64,000 nucleotides of DNA, taken from the NCBI RefSeq assembly GCF_900113575.1, contig NZ_FOPV01000017.1:1-64000 (forward strand), written 5' to 3'. This document shows, piece after piece, positions 55,607-64,000 of this stretch. Positions within the stretch are counted from its first letter, which is position 1. Each line of letters starts with the position of its first letter. The notes below the pieces were generated by a model that worked only from the letters and a program-made list of their open reading frames with translations, was not told the DNA's origin and ran no database searches. Origin of the DNA: Nitrosospira sp. Nsp14 (GTDB lineage: Bacteria; Pseudomonadota; Gammaproteobacteria; Burkholderiales; Nitrosomonadaceae). The translations under genes were made by a program, and so were the position numbers.

Positions 55607-56260
55607 ATGAAGTCACCGAGAAAACCGCTTTTTATGGCCGGTCTGGCGCTCGTCGTCAGCTTGAGCCAGCCGCCGGCTGCCGTGGGCGGAGTATACGAAG
55701 ATCTGCGCGCCGCGGCCGAAAACAATCATACGAGCGACGTCGCAAAGCTGCTCGCTAAGGGCGCTGACCCCAACACGCCTGACGAGGGGGGAAATACGCT
55801 CCTGATGGTCGCGGTCAGGAATAACAATGCCGAACTCGTTAATATATTGGTGAATGCCGGCGCGAAGCTCAATCTGCGCAACCGTCATGGCGAAACGGCC
55901 ATTATGCTCGCCAGCTACAAAGGTCTCGGAAAAATTGTGGAGACCCTCTATCTCAACGGAGCGGAGATCAATCACAAGGGCTGGAATCCGTTGCTATATG
56001 CAGCCAGCGGCGGCCATGCCAGAATTATCGAGCTGTTGCTGGAAGGCGGCGTCCCGGTTAATGCAACCGCTGATAACGGAACTACCTCCCTCATGATGGC
56101 CGCGCGCGGCAACCATGTGGAAGCCACCAGGGTTCTCCTGAAGAATGGCGCCGACCCCAACATGAGGAATGAGTGGGGAAAAAGCGCATTGGACTGGGCC
56201 ATGAGTAAAAAAAACGAGGAACTCGCTGCCTTATTGAAAAGTAGCGGAGCCCGCGAATAA
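55607..56260 (+). CDS. Exported ankyrin-repeat protein
   Basis: A 217-residue protein with a signal peptide (LFMAGLALVVSLSQPPAAVG) and about five ankyrin repeats: TSDVAKLLAKGADPNTPDE, NAELVNILVNAGAKLNLRN, LGKIVETLYLNGAEINHKG, HARIIELLLEGGVPVNATAD and HVEATRVLLKNGADPNMRNE, with a capping repeat after. It begins 2 bases after tatD's stop, suggesting co-transcription. A periplasmic protein-binding role is likely; the partner is unknown. Confidence 0.88.
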   Translation: MKSPRKPLFMAGLALVVSLSQPPAAVGGVYEDLRAAAENNHTSDVAKLLAKGADPNTPDEGGNTLLMVAVRNNNAELVNILVNAGAKLNLRNRHGETAIMLASYKGLGKIVETLYLNGAEINHKGWNPLLYAASGGHARIIELLLEGGVPVNATADNGTTSLMMAARGNHVEATRVLLKNGADPNMRNEWGKSALDWAMSKKNEELAALLKSSGARE

Positions 56261-56366
56261 TTCTCCAACAGGGGGCGTGTGGGGAAGTGGCAGCCGGGTC
56301 GGAAGGAGAAACTTTCAAAGCCTGCCTGGAGTTTTTCAGGTAGGCGATCCACACATGGGAGTGCGC

Positions 56367-56747
56367 ATGAGCATTATCGGACTTAATCACTTTAACCTGC
56401 GTGCTCCCCACCCGCTGCTGGAACAGCTCAAAGAGTTTTATTGCAGTGTCCTCGGCCTTGCGCAAGGAGAGCGTCCCCCGCTGGGGAGCGCCGGGTACTG
56501 GCTTTATGCGGGCGCTGTCTGCATCCTGCACTTGAGCGAAGCGGCGCACGACGAAGACCGTTCTGCCCGCGTGGCAACCACTTTCGATCATATCGCCTTT
56601 ACATGTACAGATCGTCCGGAGATGGAAGCCAGATTGATGCGAAACAACGTCGCGTTCCGGGTGGGTACAGTGCCTGTACTGAGCATTACCCAGCTATTCC
56701 TCCAAGACCCGGCGGGAAACGGAGTTGAGTTGAGTTTTAAGGAATAA
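56367..56747 (+). CDS. VOC (glyoxalase/dioxygenase fold) protein
   Basis: A 126-residue VOC protein: SIIGLNHFNLRAPHPLLEQL, FYCSVLGLAQGERPP, FDHIAFTCTD and the end TQLFLQDPAGNGVELSF. Metal ligands are probably the His in LNHFN, His in FDHIAF and Glu in VELSF. GGGAG lies before the ATG at 56367; an ATG at 56355 is an alternative. Substrate unknown. Confidence 0.85.
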   Translation: MSIIGLNHFNLRAPHPLLEQLKEFYCSVLGLAQGERPPLGSAGYWLYAGAVCILHLSEAAHDEDRSARVATTFDHIAFTCTDRPEMEARLMRNNVAFRVGTVPVLSITQLFLQDPAGNGVELSFKE

Positions 56748-56873
56748 CAATAGACATGTGACACAGTGCTACAGAAGAAAAAAAATGACAAAGATTCCCG
56801 TTCTTTACTACAGGGTGTATGGGCACCTTGAAACAATAGCCGGCGCAGGGGCGGAAGGAGTGCGCTGCTTTAA

Positions 56874-56895
56874 GGGTGAGGGGTGAGGGTGAGGG
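56874..56895 (+). repeat. G-quadruplex-type repeat
   Basis: Four G runs (GGG, GGGG, GGG, GGG) separated by exactly three bases, TGA each time, about 80 bases upstream of the SDR gene. This fits the standard quadruplex pattern on the plus strand. It may be a simple expansion of GGGTGA. Confidence 0.5.
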
Positions 56896-56977
56896 TGCGG
56901 CAAAGAAGCTGATTACCATCTCCGCTTCCATTTGATGCCATGTGATGCGGCTGTGTTAACCGTCAAGGTCTGCAAAG

Positions 56978-57718
56978 ATGAAACCGCTCAAGAATAAGGT
57001 CGCCATCGTCACCGGTTCGTCCCGTGGTATCGGCGCTGAAATAGCGCGAACCCTGGCAGGAGCGGGTGCGAAGGTCATCGTAAACTACACCGTCAACCGA
57101 AAAGCTGCCGAAGCGTTATGCGCCGCGATAACCGAGGCAGGCGGCGAATCGCTGGCGGTAAGAGCCGACGTCAGTCATTCGGTCGAGGCGCGCATACTGT
57201 TTGATGCCGCGATCGGGCGTTTCAACCGCGTCGATATTCTCGTCAATAACGCTGGGGTGCTTCTATCGCGCAAGATAGCCGACATCACCGATGATGAGTT
57301 TGACAGGGTGTTGAGCGTGAACACCAAGGGTGTTTTTTATTCCTTGCGCGAAGCTGCTACGCGGCTGGCGGATGGCGGGCGCGTGGTCAGCATGTCGAGT
57401 ACCGTCACGCGGCTGATGCTCGCGAATTATGGCGCCTATGCCGCAAGCAAGGGCGCCGTCGAGCAGCTCACGCGTGTCTTCGCAAGGGAAGTGGGAAAAC
57501 GGGGCATCACCGCCAATATCGTTTCGCCGGGCCCGGTTAATACGGAAATGTTCCTTAACGGAAAGAGCGAGGAAACGATCAAACGCATGGCAAGCATGTC
57601 GTTTCAAGGGCGCGTAGGGGAGCCGGAAGATATCGCCCGCGTGGTGCTGTTTCTGGTTAGCGACGAGGCTGGCTGGGTAACAGGACAGAACATCAGCGCG
57701 AGCGGCGGCGCAGCGTAA
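56978..57718 (+). CDS. SDR-family oxidoreductase
   Basis: A 246-residue classical short-chain dehydrogenase/reductase. The cofactor motif is TGSSRGIGAEIA; the Arg after the Ser favours NADP(H). DILVNNAGVLLSR is the structural motif and MSSTVTRLMLANYGAYAASK supplies the catalytic Ser, Tyr and Lys. The end VTGQNISASGGAA is typical. It resembles 3-oxoacyl-ACP reductases but substrate cannot be told. Confidence 0.9.
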   Translation: MKPLKNKVAIVTGSSRGIGAEIARTLAGAGAKVIVNYTVNRKAAEALCAAITEAGGESLAVRADVSHSVEARILFDAAIGRFNRVDILVNNAGVLLSRKIADITDDEFDRVLSVNTKGVFYSLREAATRLADGGRVVSMSSTVTRLMLANYGAYAASKGAVEQLTRVFAREVGKRGITANIVSPGPVNTEMFLNGKSEETIKRMASMSFQGRVGEPEDIARVVLFLVSDEAGWVTGQNISASGGAA

Positions 57719-57765
57719 ACGGAGGCGCGAACGATAACGCCGGCGCATTCGATGCGGAGGCGAAA

Positions 57766-58074
57766 TTACCGATGCAGCAGCGTGACCCGTGCCGCTGTCT
57801 CAACCAGAACCCGGCTTGCGTCGGGTCTTTCGCGTCTTTCGGGTTTTTCCACTCCCCGGATTCCTTCGGATTTCACCTTGTCCATCGCCATGCAGAAGTC
57901 TCTCATCTGCATGCAATCAAGCGTCCATTCTCCCGCTTCCGATTCGTTTATCGCGTTTTCCAAGGTCGCGGCAGCGGCCGCCCAATAGCCATGAGCCATC
58001 TCCACCATCGCGATCTTGCATCGCGTAACCTGCTGGGGCGGTGCCACCATCAAAATTTCATGCATCGTTTTCAT
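57766..58074 (-). CDS. Small hypothetical protein
   Basis: A 102-residue protein with a good ribosome-binding site (GGAGGGG) before its ATG. It is helical and Met/Ala-rich (MVEMAHGYWAAAAATLENAI) with a charged, Arg-rich end. CMQMRDFCMAMDKVK contains two Cys and three Met. Not recognised. Confidence 0.6.
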   Translation of the reverse strand: MKTMHEILMVAPPQQVTRCKIAMVEMAHGYWAAAAATLENAINESEAGEWTLDCMQMRDFCMAMDKVKSEGIRGVEKPERRERPDASRVLVETAARVTLLHR

Positions 58075-58624
58075 GGCCCCCTCCTGACTTAAAAACTATG
58101 CTACTCCACGCCATAATAACTATGACCGTGGTTCACTCATTCAGTGCCGCAGAGGGGCCGGAATTTTGACGGAAGATTGCGTCCTGCTCATCTTCGGTTT
58201 CTGCTTAAGAAAAAAATATAAATATTATTTTACCTATAGTTGTAATACATTCCAATAATTAACCTTAATAAATAATTTATATCTTCGCCCCCTACCAATT
58301 AAAGCCCCTGAAAAATTTTTGGGCATAAACGGCACGATACACGGCGATTCCATGCCTGAACGATTTTTCATGGATAAGCCTGTGCTGGCCCCGGATTAGT
58401 CAACGCTGTTGCAGATAAGATACGCATGGGTTTGAGATCGCCAGATAAGCGATGGTCTTACCCCAGCTTGAATCTTCGCGTATGGTACGGGATAGGAGGG
58501 GATTGAGTGAGATATGAACATCGGGAACTGTATGTCCCAGCCGATGACGACGCGGCGAACCCGATCATAACCCGTCCTAATTCACCTACGGATCTCGACC
58601 GTTATTCATTCCAGGAGAACGACC
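58075..58624. other. AT-rich divergent intergenic region
   Basis: About 550 bases with a marked AT-rich core (58205-58290). This should contain the promoters of the flanking divergent genes. A short frame at 58507-58731 overlaps the next gene and is not supported. Confidence 0.4.
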
Positions 58625-59035
58625 ATGCAAATGAATCCTTACCTGATCTTCAACGGCGACTGCGAGGCGGCATTCAAATTCTACGAGCAGAGCCTTGGCG
58701 GAAAAATCGAAATGATGCTCACCCATGGTAATTCGCCGATGGCGGAACAAACCACGCCCGAGTGGCGCGATAAAATCATGCATGCGGCCCTGATGGTAGG
58801 CAATAACATGCTGATGGGCTCCGATGGTCCGGCCGGCCACAACGAGGAAGCCAGGGGTTTTTACATTTCGCTGGGAATTGACGATCCCGGCGAAGCCGAG
58901 CGCGTATTCCAGGTATTGTCGCAAAATGGGACAGTACAAATGCCGATGGAGGAGACATTCTGGGCCATTCGGTTCGGCATGCTGGTTGATCAGTTTGGCA
59001 CGCCATGGATGGTTAACTGCGAAAGAGCAAAATAA
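58625..59035 (+). CDS. PhnB-like VOC protein
   Basis: A 136-residue protein of the PhnB/3-demethylubiquinone-methyltransferase-like VOC branch: NPYLIFNGDCEAAFKFYEQS, LGGKIEMMLTHG, MHAALMVGNNMLMGSD and MLVDQFGTPWMVNCE are all family-typical. AGGAG lies 7 bases before the ATG. Exact function unknown. Confidence 0.88.
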   Translation: MQMNPYLIFNGDCEAAFKFYEQSLGGKIEMMLTHGNSPMAEQTTPEWRDKIMHAALMVGNNMLMGSDGPAGHNEEARGFYISLGIDDPGEAERVFQVLSQNGTVQMPMEETFWAIRFGMLVDQFGTPWMVNCERAK

Positions 59036-59179
59036 CGCAGGGACAGCGTCTGTCTGCCTGGCAAAATAAGTTGGAAGTTCCCTGTCTTGAGCCGAGCTTG
59101 GGCTAAACGGATTTCTTCGCGCTTCATCATGGCCTTCAGTACGGACGGGTAGGAGACAGACGCTTTAGTTTGAAAAAAC

Positions 59180-59767
59180 ATGACATATACGCTCCTGAAG
59201 TTTGCTCACGTGTCAGGCGCTATTCTGATTGGTGGCGGTCTAATCGCTGTCTGGTTTTGTGACCTGCGCTCGCGTCAGCTTCGTGAGTTGACGCGGTTCT
59301 CCGAAGCGGTGCGGAACATTGCCGTGTTTTACGATGGCGTCGTTGTGCCCGGGGCGATTCTTCTTTTGATCTCAGGGTCGTGGTTGATTGTCGAGTTTTT
59401 TGCCGGATGGGACTTCATCAAGGTGCCATGGCTCGTTGGAATGATGGCGCTCTTCGCTTTCGAATTCATTGAGGGCAATACGATAACAAGGCTCTACTTC
59501 ATGCGCTTGCGCCGCCTTACTGATGAGGCGATGAAAAGCGGCACTTTCACCCCGCAGCTTGAGCGGGCCCGAGCAGAGAACCTGGCGACATTCACGCACT
59601 TTCTGGACCTGCCCCTGCTGTTTTTAATCGTAGCGCTCGGCGTCATCAAGCCCGAAACCTGGACGCTATTCATTGCTGGATTGGTGGCAGCAGTTCTAAT
59701 TGCGAGCATTCTCACGATTTACATCAAGAGCCTGTACCCATGGAGCAATGAGGATCGCCAAAGATGA
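59180..59767 (+). CDS. DUF2269 membrane protein
   Basis: A 195-residue protein with about four or five membrane helices: LLKFAHVSGAILIGGGLIAV, VVPGAILLLISGSWLIVEFF, VPWLVGMMALFAFEFI and two C-terminal helices. HVSGAIL and WD-IKVPWL fit the DUF2269 family of uncharacterised integral membrane proteins. No ribosome-binding site is clear. Confidence 0.82.
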   Translation: MTYTLLKFAHVSGAILIGGGLIAVWFCDLRSRQLRELTRFSEAVRNIAVFYDGVVVPGAILLLISGSWLIVEFFAGWDFIKVPWLVGMMALFAFEFIEGNTITRLYFMRLRRLTDEAMKSGTFTPQLERARAENLATFTHFLDLPLLFLIVALGVIKPETWTLFIAGLVAAVLIASILTIYIKSLYPWSNEDRQR

Positions 59768-59943
59768 GGGGCGAGTTTGAGCACGCGAGCCGTGCGCTGC
59801 ATTGTTCAGACTCAATTGTTGAACCCGGAGGCCGAGGTGGCAGGAGTAATGACAACTACATTTAGCAGAAGAACTCGGGCGCACGCGGCTCTATGTGCCG
59901 CTCTGAGGCGGCGGGCCTTGGGGCCTGGGGGCACCGTAATCCG

Positions 59944-61137
59944 TTAGGTCAACTCCAAATACCGGGTATCCGCCAGTGGCGCGCGTACCGGCAGCGCATC
60001 TGTCAGCCGGGCCATGACGCGCTCCGCTGTCAGCCGGTACGTCGTCAGCTTCCCGCCGTAAACAGTAAGCAACCGGCTCCTGCCGGACCGCTCAGACCGG
60101 TCGACCTGCAGAACCGTTTCGCGCGAACGGGCATGAAGGGATCCTTCCCAACCCTCCGTTGCGTTTCCCCTCGGAAGCACCCGGAGGCCGGCGATCACGT
60201 TGAGAAGGGGCGCTCCCGTTCGGTATCGTGGGAAATAGCGGCAAAGGGTTTCTGTCAGGTAGGCGACCTCGTGCGGAAGCGGCGCGACATCCGCGGGATT
60301 GCCGCGGAATATGAATTCAGTTGTGCCCACCAGCGTGTTTCCTTTCCAGGGCATCACGAATACCACGCGCCTGTCCGCTGCTTCCACATAATAAATCCCT
60401 TGCGTGAGCTTGCCTGGCAGGAGAATATGTGTTCCCTGCACCAGTTCGATCCCAAGCTGTGGCGGAGCGGGCGCAATTCGGCTCAATACCTCTTTTACCC
60501 ATGGCCCGGCCGCGTTAACCAATACCGCGCCGCGACACGTTTCGCATTTTCCGTCATGGCTGTATTCGATAATGTTGGACGGATCACCGAGGAGCGCGCC
60601 CGTAAAGATGGCAGACGTCTTCAGTTGAGCGCCCAATGACTGGGCCGAACGCATCACCGCGTTCGTCAGCGCCGTATCGTCGGTTTGCGCATCGTAATAC
60701 TGAAACACGGCTTCAAGGCCGGTTGTATCCAGACCATCGAGGCTTTTCCAATCGCGTTGCGGAACACGGCGGAAGCGCATTGCGGGGCTTCCGTCACCCA
60801 GCATCCGGTACAGACTCAACCCCGCATAGAGCAACCACGGACGCCGCGCCGTATCGCGATATACCGGAATGTAAAATGGCTTAAGCTCGACCAGGCCCGC
60901 CGCTAGCTTGAGAAGCAGCGCGCGTTCCTGCAGACACTCGCGCACCAGGGAAAATTGCCGGCTTTCAAGATAGCGCAGCCCGCCGTGTATCAGCTTGCTG
61001 GAACGGCTGGAGGTCCCGCTCGCCACCCCAGCCTGCTCCAGCACGAGGACGGATAGCCCTCGTGCCACGGCCGCCTGCGCGATTCCCGCACCATGAATAC
61101 CGGCGCCGATCACTACGAGATCAAAACTTTGCGTCAT
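59944..61137 (-). CDS. FAD-dependent glycerol-3-phosphate dehydrogenase-like protein (short form)
   Basis: A 397-residue GlpD/DAO-family flavoprotein. FAD motif is DLVVIGAGIHGAGIAQAAVA, then GTSSRSSKLIHGGLRYLE, the GlpD hallmark, and TVYGGKLTTYRLTAE near the end. GlpD proteins are usually about 500 residues; here the C-terminal helical domain is absent. It may be a shorter relative with a different substrate, or simply a compact GlpD. Confidence 0.85.
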   Translation of the reverse strand: MTQSFDLVVIGAGIHGAGIAQAAVARGLSVLVLEQAGVASGTSSRSSKLIHGGLRYLESRQFSLVRECLQERALLLKLAAGLVELKPFYIPVYRDTARRPWLLYAGLSLYRMLGDGSPAMRFRRVPQRDWKSLDGLDTTGLEAVFQYYDAQTDDTALTNAVMRSAQSLGAQLKTSAIFTGALLGDPSNIIEYSHDGKCETCRGAVLVNAAGPWVKEVLSRIAPAPPQLGIELVQGTHILLPGKLTQGIYYVEAADRRVVFVMPWKGNTLVGTTEFIFRGNPADVAPLPHEVAYLTETLCRYFPRYRTGAPLLNVIAGLRVLPRGNATEGWEGSLHARSRETVLQVDRSERSGRSRLLTVYGGKLTTYRLTAERVMARLTDALPVRAPLADTRYLELT

Positions 61138-61296
61138 TCGCCGCGATCCTGGAACTGATTTCTACCTGTCCCTACACCCGATGTTCGCCGCGACCCAGGA
61201 TACGAAAAGAGATCCATGAAAATGGATCTTCTTCACACTTTTGACATCTGAAGCGGCTATAACATAAACCTGATCTTGAAAAGAGGACCTTTCACT

Positions 61297-61476
61297 ATGA
61301 ACTTCCTTCAGGAAACGTCCAGCGCTTTGCGCGCTATTCTCGACAACGCACAACTTGCGCAGCTCGTCGCCTTGCCGATCGATCTGTTCCCTGAGCCGGA
61401 ACCAAAAGCAATGCTGATTGCCGGTCTGGCGCTGATGTGCGTCGTCATCCTTCGCGGAACTTCCCCGCGCCCTTGA
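61297..61476 (+). CDS. Tiny PEP-CTERM-like peptide
   Basis: A 59-residue peptide starting MNFLQETSSALRAILDNAQL. From residue 31 it reads FPEPEPKAMLIAGLALMC, then VVILRGTSPRP: a PEP motif, a hydrophobic segment and basic residues, the layout of a PEP-CTERM signal, but with no N-terminal export signal. GAGGA lies about 9 bases before the ATG. Either a real mini-protein, or the truncated end of a longer one. Confidence 0.55.
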   Translation: MNFLQETSSALRAILDNAQLAQLVALPIDLFPEPEPKAMLIAGLALMCVVILRGTSPRP

Positions 61477-61520
61477 TCTGATCCACGTATTGCCCCTGCC
61501 CCAGGGACAACATCCGCAGG

Positions 61521-62531
61521 TTAAGAAGGCCTGTCCGCCTGCGCGGTGGAGATGGTCAGCACGATTTTTCCAACGTGTACGCCCGACTCCATCAGCGCAT
61601 GCGCGTCCGCCGCATGCTCCAGCCGAAAGGTGCGGAAAATCTTTGGCCTGATCTTTCCCTGTTCCAGCAGCGGCCATACCTGCCGCTCCAGTTCCCGAGC
61701 GAGTTGCGCTTTTTCCGCCACGCTGCGAGAGCGCAGGGTGGAACCGGTATGCGTAAGCCGCTTGCTCAGCATGGTCATCAGGTTCAGCTCCCGGGCCGGC
61801 CCATTCTGCACGCCGATCTGAACAATGCGCCCATTCAGTGCCGCCGCCTGGTAGTTTCTGGCAACGTAATCTCCAGCGATAATATCCACCACGACATCCG
61901 CTCCTTTGCCATCAGTGAATTTTTTCACTTCCTCGACAAAATCCTGGGTATGGTAATTGATCGCCAGGCTGGCACCCAGGGAAAGGCACGCCAGCCCCTT
62001 TTCCTCTGACCCCACGGTGACTGCCACAGTGGCGCCGAAAGCTTTCGACAACATCGTGGCGGTGGTGCCAATGCCCGAGGCGCCGCCGTGGATGAGTACC
62101 GTTTCACCGGCCTTGAGCTTGGCGCGCTGAAACAGATTGGCCCAGACTGTAAAAAAAGTCTCCGGCACGGCTGCCGCTTCAACCAGACTCAGGCCCAGCG
62201 GCATTGGAAGGGCATTGCTTTCATGCACCACGCAATACTCCGCATAACCGCCGCCGGGAACGAGCGCGCACACGGGGTCGCCCACCTGGAAGCGCCCCGC
62301 CCCGGCGCCGAGTTCAACCACTTCCCCTGCTATCTCGAGCCCCGGGATGGCAGAGGCCCCCGTCGGGGGTGAATACAACCCGCGCCGCTGCAATACATCC
62401 GGTCGATTGATGCCGGCCGCCCCGACTTTGACTAAAACTTCCCCGAGCGCAGGCCGGGGTATTGGATGGGATGCAGGAACCAGCACCTCCGGACCTCCGG
62501 GCCGTTGAATATCTATCGCCTGCATTGTCAT
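61521..62531 (-). CDS. NAD(P)H-quinone oxidoreductase (PIG3-like MDR family)
   Basis: A 336-residue zinc-free medium-chain reductase: VGAAGINRPDVLQRRGLYSP, GLEIAGEVVELG, ETVLIHGGASGIGTTATMLS for cofactor binding, and VDIIAGDYVARNYQAAALNG are typical of the PIG3/quinone oxidoreductase branch. Likely reduces quinones with NADPH by one electron. A second ATG lies two codons in. Confidence 0.9.
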   Translation of the reverse strand: MTMQAIDIQRPGGPEVLVPASHPIPRPALGEVLVKVGAAGINRPDVLQRRGLYSPPTGASAIPGLEIAGEVVELGAGAGRFQVGDPVCALVPGGGYAEYCVVHESNALPMPLGLSLVEAAAVPETFFTVWANLFQRAKLKAGETVLIHGGASGIGTTATMLSKAFGATVAVTVGSEEKGLACLSLGASLAINYHTQDFVEEVKKFTDGKGADVVVDIIAGDYVARNYQAAALNGRIVQIGVQNGPARELNLMTMLSKRLTHTGSTLRSRSVAEKAQLARELERQVWPLLEQGKIRPKIFRTFRLEHAADAHALMESGVHVGKIVLTISTAQADRPS

Positions 62532-62764
62532 TGAGGGATGCTGGATTTGAAAGCCATACGGATTCCTGCTATAGGTTAACTAGTAGTGGCAAACGGAGTA
62601 GCAGTACCGAGCCGCCGAGGTCCGGCACGGCGCACATTGCCGCTTCGTTCCGCCAATACAGGGGACGCCGTTCGCCCCGCCGACGAACCGCGAAAGGCAC
62701 GGCTGGCAGGCTGGCCATTTTGCAGCTAGCCATTCACGATCGCTCGCAACTATTGAGGCACGCT

Positions 62765-63448
62765 ATGAAAATTCTCATTGTCCTGACGTCCCACGATAAA
62801 CTTGGCAACACGGGAAAGAAAACCGGCTTCTGGCTTGAAGAGTTTACGACCCCTTATTATGTACTGAAGGATGCAGGCGCGGAAATCGCGCTGGCCTCGC
62901 CCAAGGGCGGCGAGCCGCCTGTCGATCCGATCAGCGACCTGCCGGAAAACCTCACCCTTTCGACACAACGCTTCCACGAAGACCGGGCTGCACAGTCTGA
63001 ACTTGCCAATACCAGACAACTGGCTGATGTTTCAGAAAGCGACTTCGACACAATCTTTTATCCCGGGGGACATGGTCCTATGTGGGATATGCCCGACAAC
63101 ACGGCCTCCATTGCGCTTATCGAAGCCTTCGCCAAACGGGGCAAGCCAATTGTGGCAGTGTGTCATGCGCCCATCGCCTTGGTCAACGTGCGCGGAAAAG
63201 ACTGCGATTATCTGATACGGGGAAAGCGGGTCACCGGCTTTTCCAATGACGAAGAAGATGCAGTAGGATGTGGCGAAATCGTCCCTTATTTGCTGGAAGA
63301 CCGGTTGAAGGAAAGAGGAGCCATTTACAGCAGGACCGACAATTGGGCGCCCTATGTTCAGGTAGATGGCAGGTTGATCACCGGCCAGAATCCGGCCTCG
63401 GCAGGGCCGGCAGCGGAGGCGCTGCTTAAGCTGCTAAATGCCTCGTGA
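62765..63448 (+). CDS. DJ-1/PfpI-family protein (Hsp31-like)
   Basis: A 227-residue class I glutamine amidotransferase-fold protein. The nucleophile elbow is VAVCHAPIAL, with the Cys of the family; FDTIFYPGGHGPMWDMPDN and GFWLEEFTTPYYVLKDAG place it near Hsp31-like chaperone/glyoxalase III proteins. The frame extends upstream to 62462, but the family starts at the ATG at 62765. Likely a stress protein handling methylglyoxal or related aldehydes. Confidence 0.9.
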   Translation: MKILIVLTSHDKLGNTGKKTGFWLEEFTTPYYVLKDAGAEIALASPKGGEPPVDPISDLPENLTLSTQRFHEDRAAQSELANTRQLADVSESDFDTIFYPGGHGPMWDMPDNTASIALIEAFAKRGKPIVAVCHAPIALVNVRGKDCDYLIRGKRVTGFSNDEEDAVGCGEIVPYLLEDRLKERGAIYSRTDNWAPYVQVDGRLITGQNPASAGPAAEALLKLLNAS

Positions 63449-63646
63449 AGTGCGCCGTCAAGGGGCGGTATTTGAATCTTATACTTAAATTGCATGTATC
63501 TGCCATGCGAAGGGTAGGGGGGCGAAAAGGAAGAGGAAGAGGAGCGCTACCGATTTCCGGCGCTGGCGAACACGCCCAGAAGTATTCATATAATTGCGAG
63601 GCTCAGCGCCTATAACAGCGAAAAAGATGGAGGAGGGTGAATAAGA

Positions 63647-63880
63647 GTGGATAAGGGCGAATGGTATTTTAATTTGGGCTATGTAGAGCTATCGTATGCG
63701 GCAATGGTGGTCGGCATCTTCGTGGCCCTGCACTTTTTTGCCCGGCTCAACCGTATTTCCGATCTTTCTTCCAATGCAATCGAAGAAAAAAACCTGTTGC
63801 TGGGCCTTGTCGGGTTGGCCGTTGTACTCTTTATTGTCAATCGGGTGCTGGGGGACCTCTGGATACCGGAAGCGCCCTGA
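63647..63880 (+). CDS. Small two-helix membrane protein
   Basis: A 77-residue protein with two membrane helices (LSYAAMVVGIFVALHFFARL and LLLGLVGLAVVLFIVNRVLG) joined by a polar loop, and a short tail. The GTG at 63647 is preceded by GGAGGG. Not recognised. Confidence 0.65.
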   Translation: MDKGEWYFNLGYVELSYAAMVVGIFVALHFFARLNRISDLSSNAIEEKNLLLGLVGLAVVLFIVNRVLGDLWIPEAP

Positions 63881-64000
63881 ATAATCGTCACGGGAACAAT
63901 ACGCGCGGGTCAACAGCGATTGTTCTACAACAAACCTAATCCGAGCGCGCATCAGCCGTAGAATTTGCCGCCGAGTTGATAAGGAACCGCAGAACAAATC

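Noticed and set aside
1-64000. tRNA, rRNA or riboswitch genes
   Set aside because: Reading both strands for T-arm-like and rRNA-like sequence gave nothing convincing; a covariance-model scan would settle it.

Overview
The window looks like chromosome of a GC-rich betaproteobacterium, most likely a Nitrosospira-like member of the Nitrosomonadaceae. This is an inference from several PEP-CTERM surface proteins, the tmk-holB-tatD cluster, the copper-handling island and the general protein character; no rRNA or other taxonomic marker is present, and I see no tRNA, complete insertion sequence or integrase.

Layout. 1-2.1 kb: the 3' part of a low-GC STAND-type P-loop NTPase whose start is missing or frameshifted, followed by the eroded tail of a second ppk2 gene. 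3-5 kb: a DUF6607-type lipoprotein and an intact polyphosphate kinase 2. 5.4-9.5 kb: an uncharacterised co-directional trio: an 829-residue protein, a putative caspase-like His/Cys protein, and a helical protein. A diverged copy of the start of the third gene lies 1.1 kb downstream, past an alpha/beta hydrolase. 12.5-24.2 kb: a copper-resistance island (CusF-like chaperone, CusC, CusB, CusA, a Met/His-bearing lipoprotein, a cytochrome c with a His-rich tail, and a CopA-type ATPase). A paralogue of the lipoprotein sits at 26.2 kb beyond a PEP-CTERM gene.

27-33.3 kb: a TrhA/hemolysin III membrane protein, a D-2-hydroxyacid dehydrogenase, another PEP-CTERM protein, an orphan PstS with a convincing Pho box and -10, an unknown membrane protein and an HxlR regulator. 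33.3-37.6 kb: a complete set of type I-F Cascade genes (csy1-csy2-csy3-csy4, minus strand) next to a two-repeat array, with neither cas1 nor cas2-3 in the window. 37.9-43.4 kb: a DUF3293 protein, a hexose-6-phosphate mutarotase and HrpA. 43.8-46.4 kb: a protein resembling the N-terminal part of Tc-toxin A, a tiny membrane protein, and a broken relative of the 24.2 kb PEP-CTERM gene with its terminator still in place. 46.9-52 kb: a GMC oxidoreductase fused to a DUF1080 sugar-hydrolase-like domain, a DUF1269 protein, and exported MsrB and MsrA. 53-64 kb: ordinary chromosomal genes (tmk, holB, tatD, an ankyrin protein, VOC proteins, an SDR, a GlpD-like enzyme, a quinone oxidoreductase and a DJ-1 family protein) plus a 59-residue PEP-CTERM-like peptide.

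The strongest candidates for unusual biology are the 5.4-9.5 kb trio and the I-F Cascade module that lacks a nuclease and adaptation genes.
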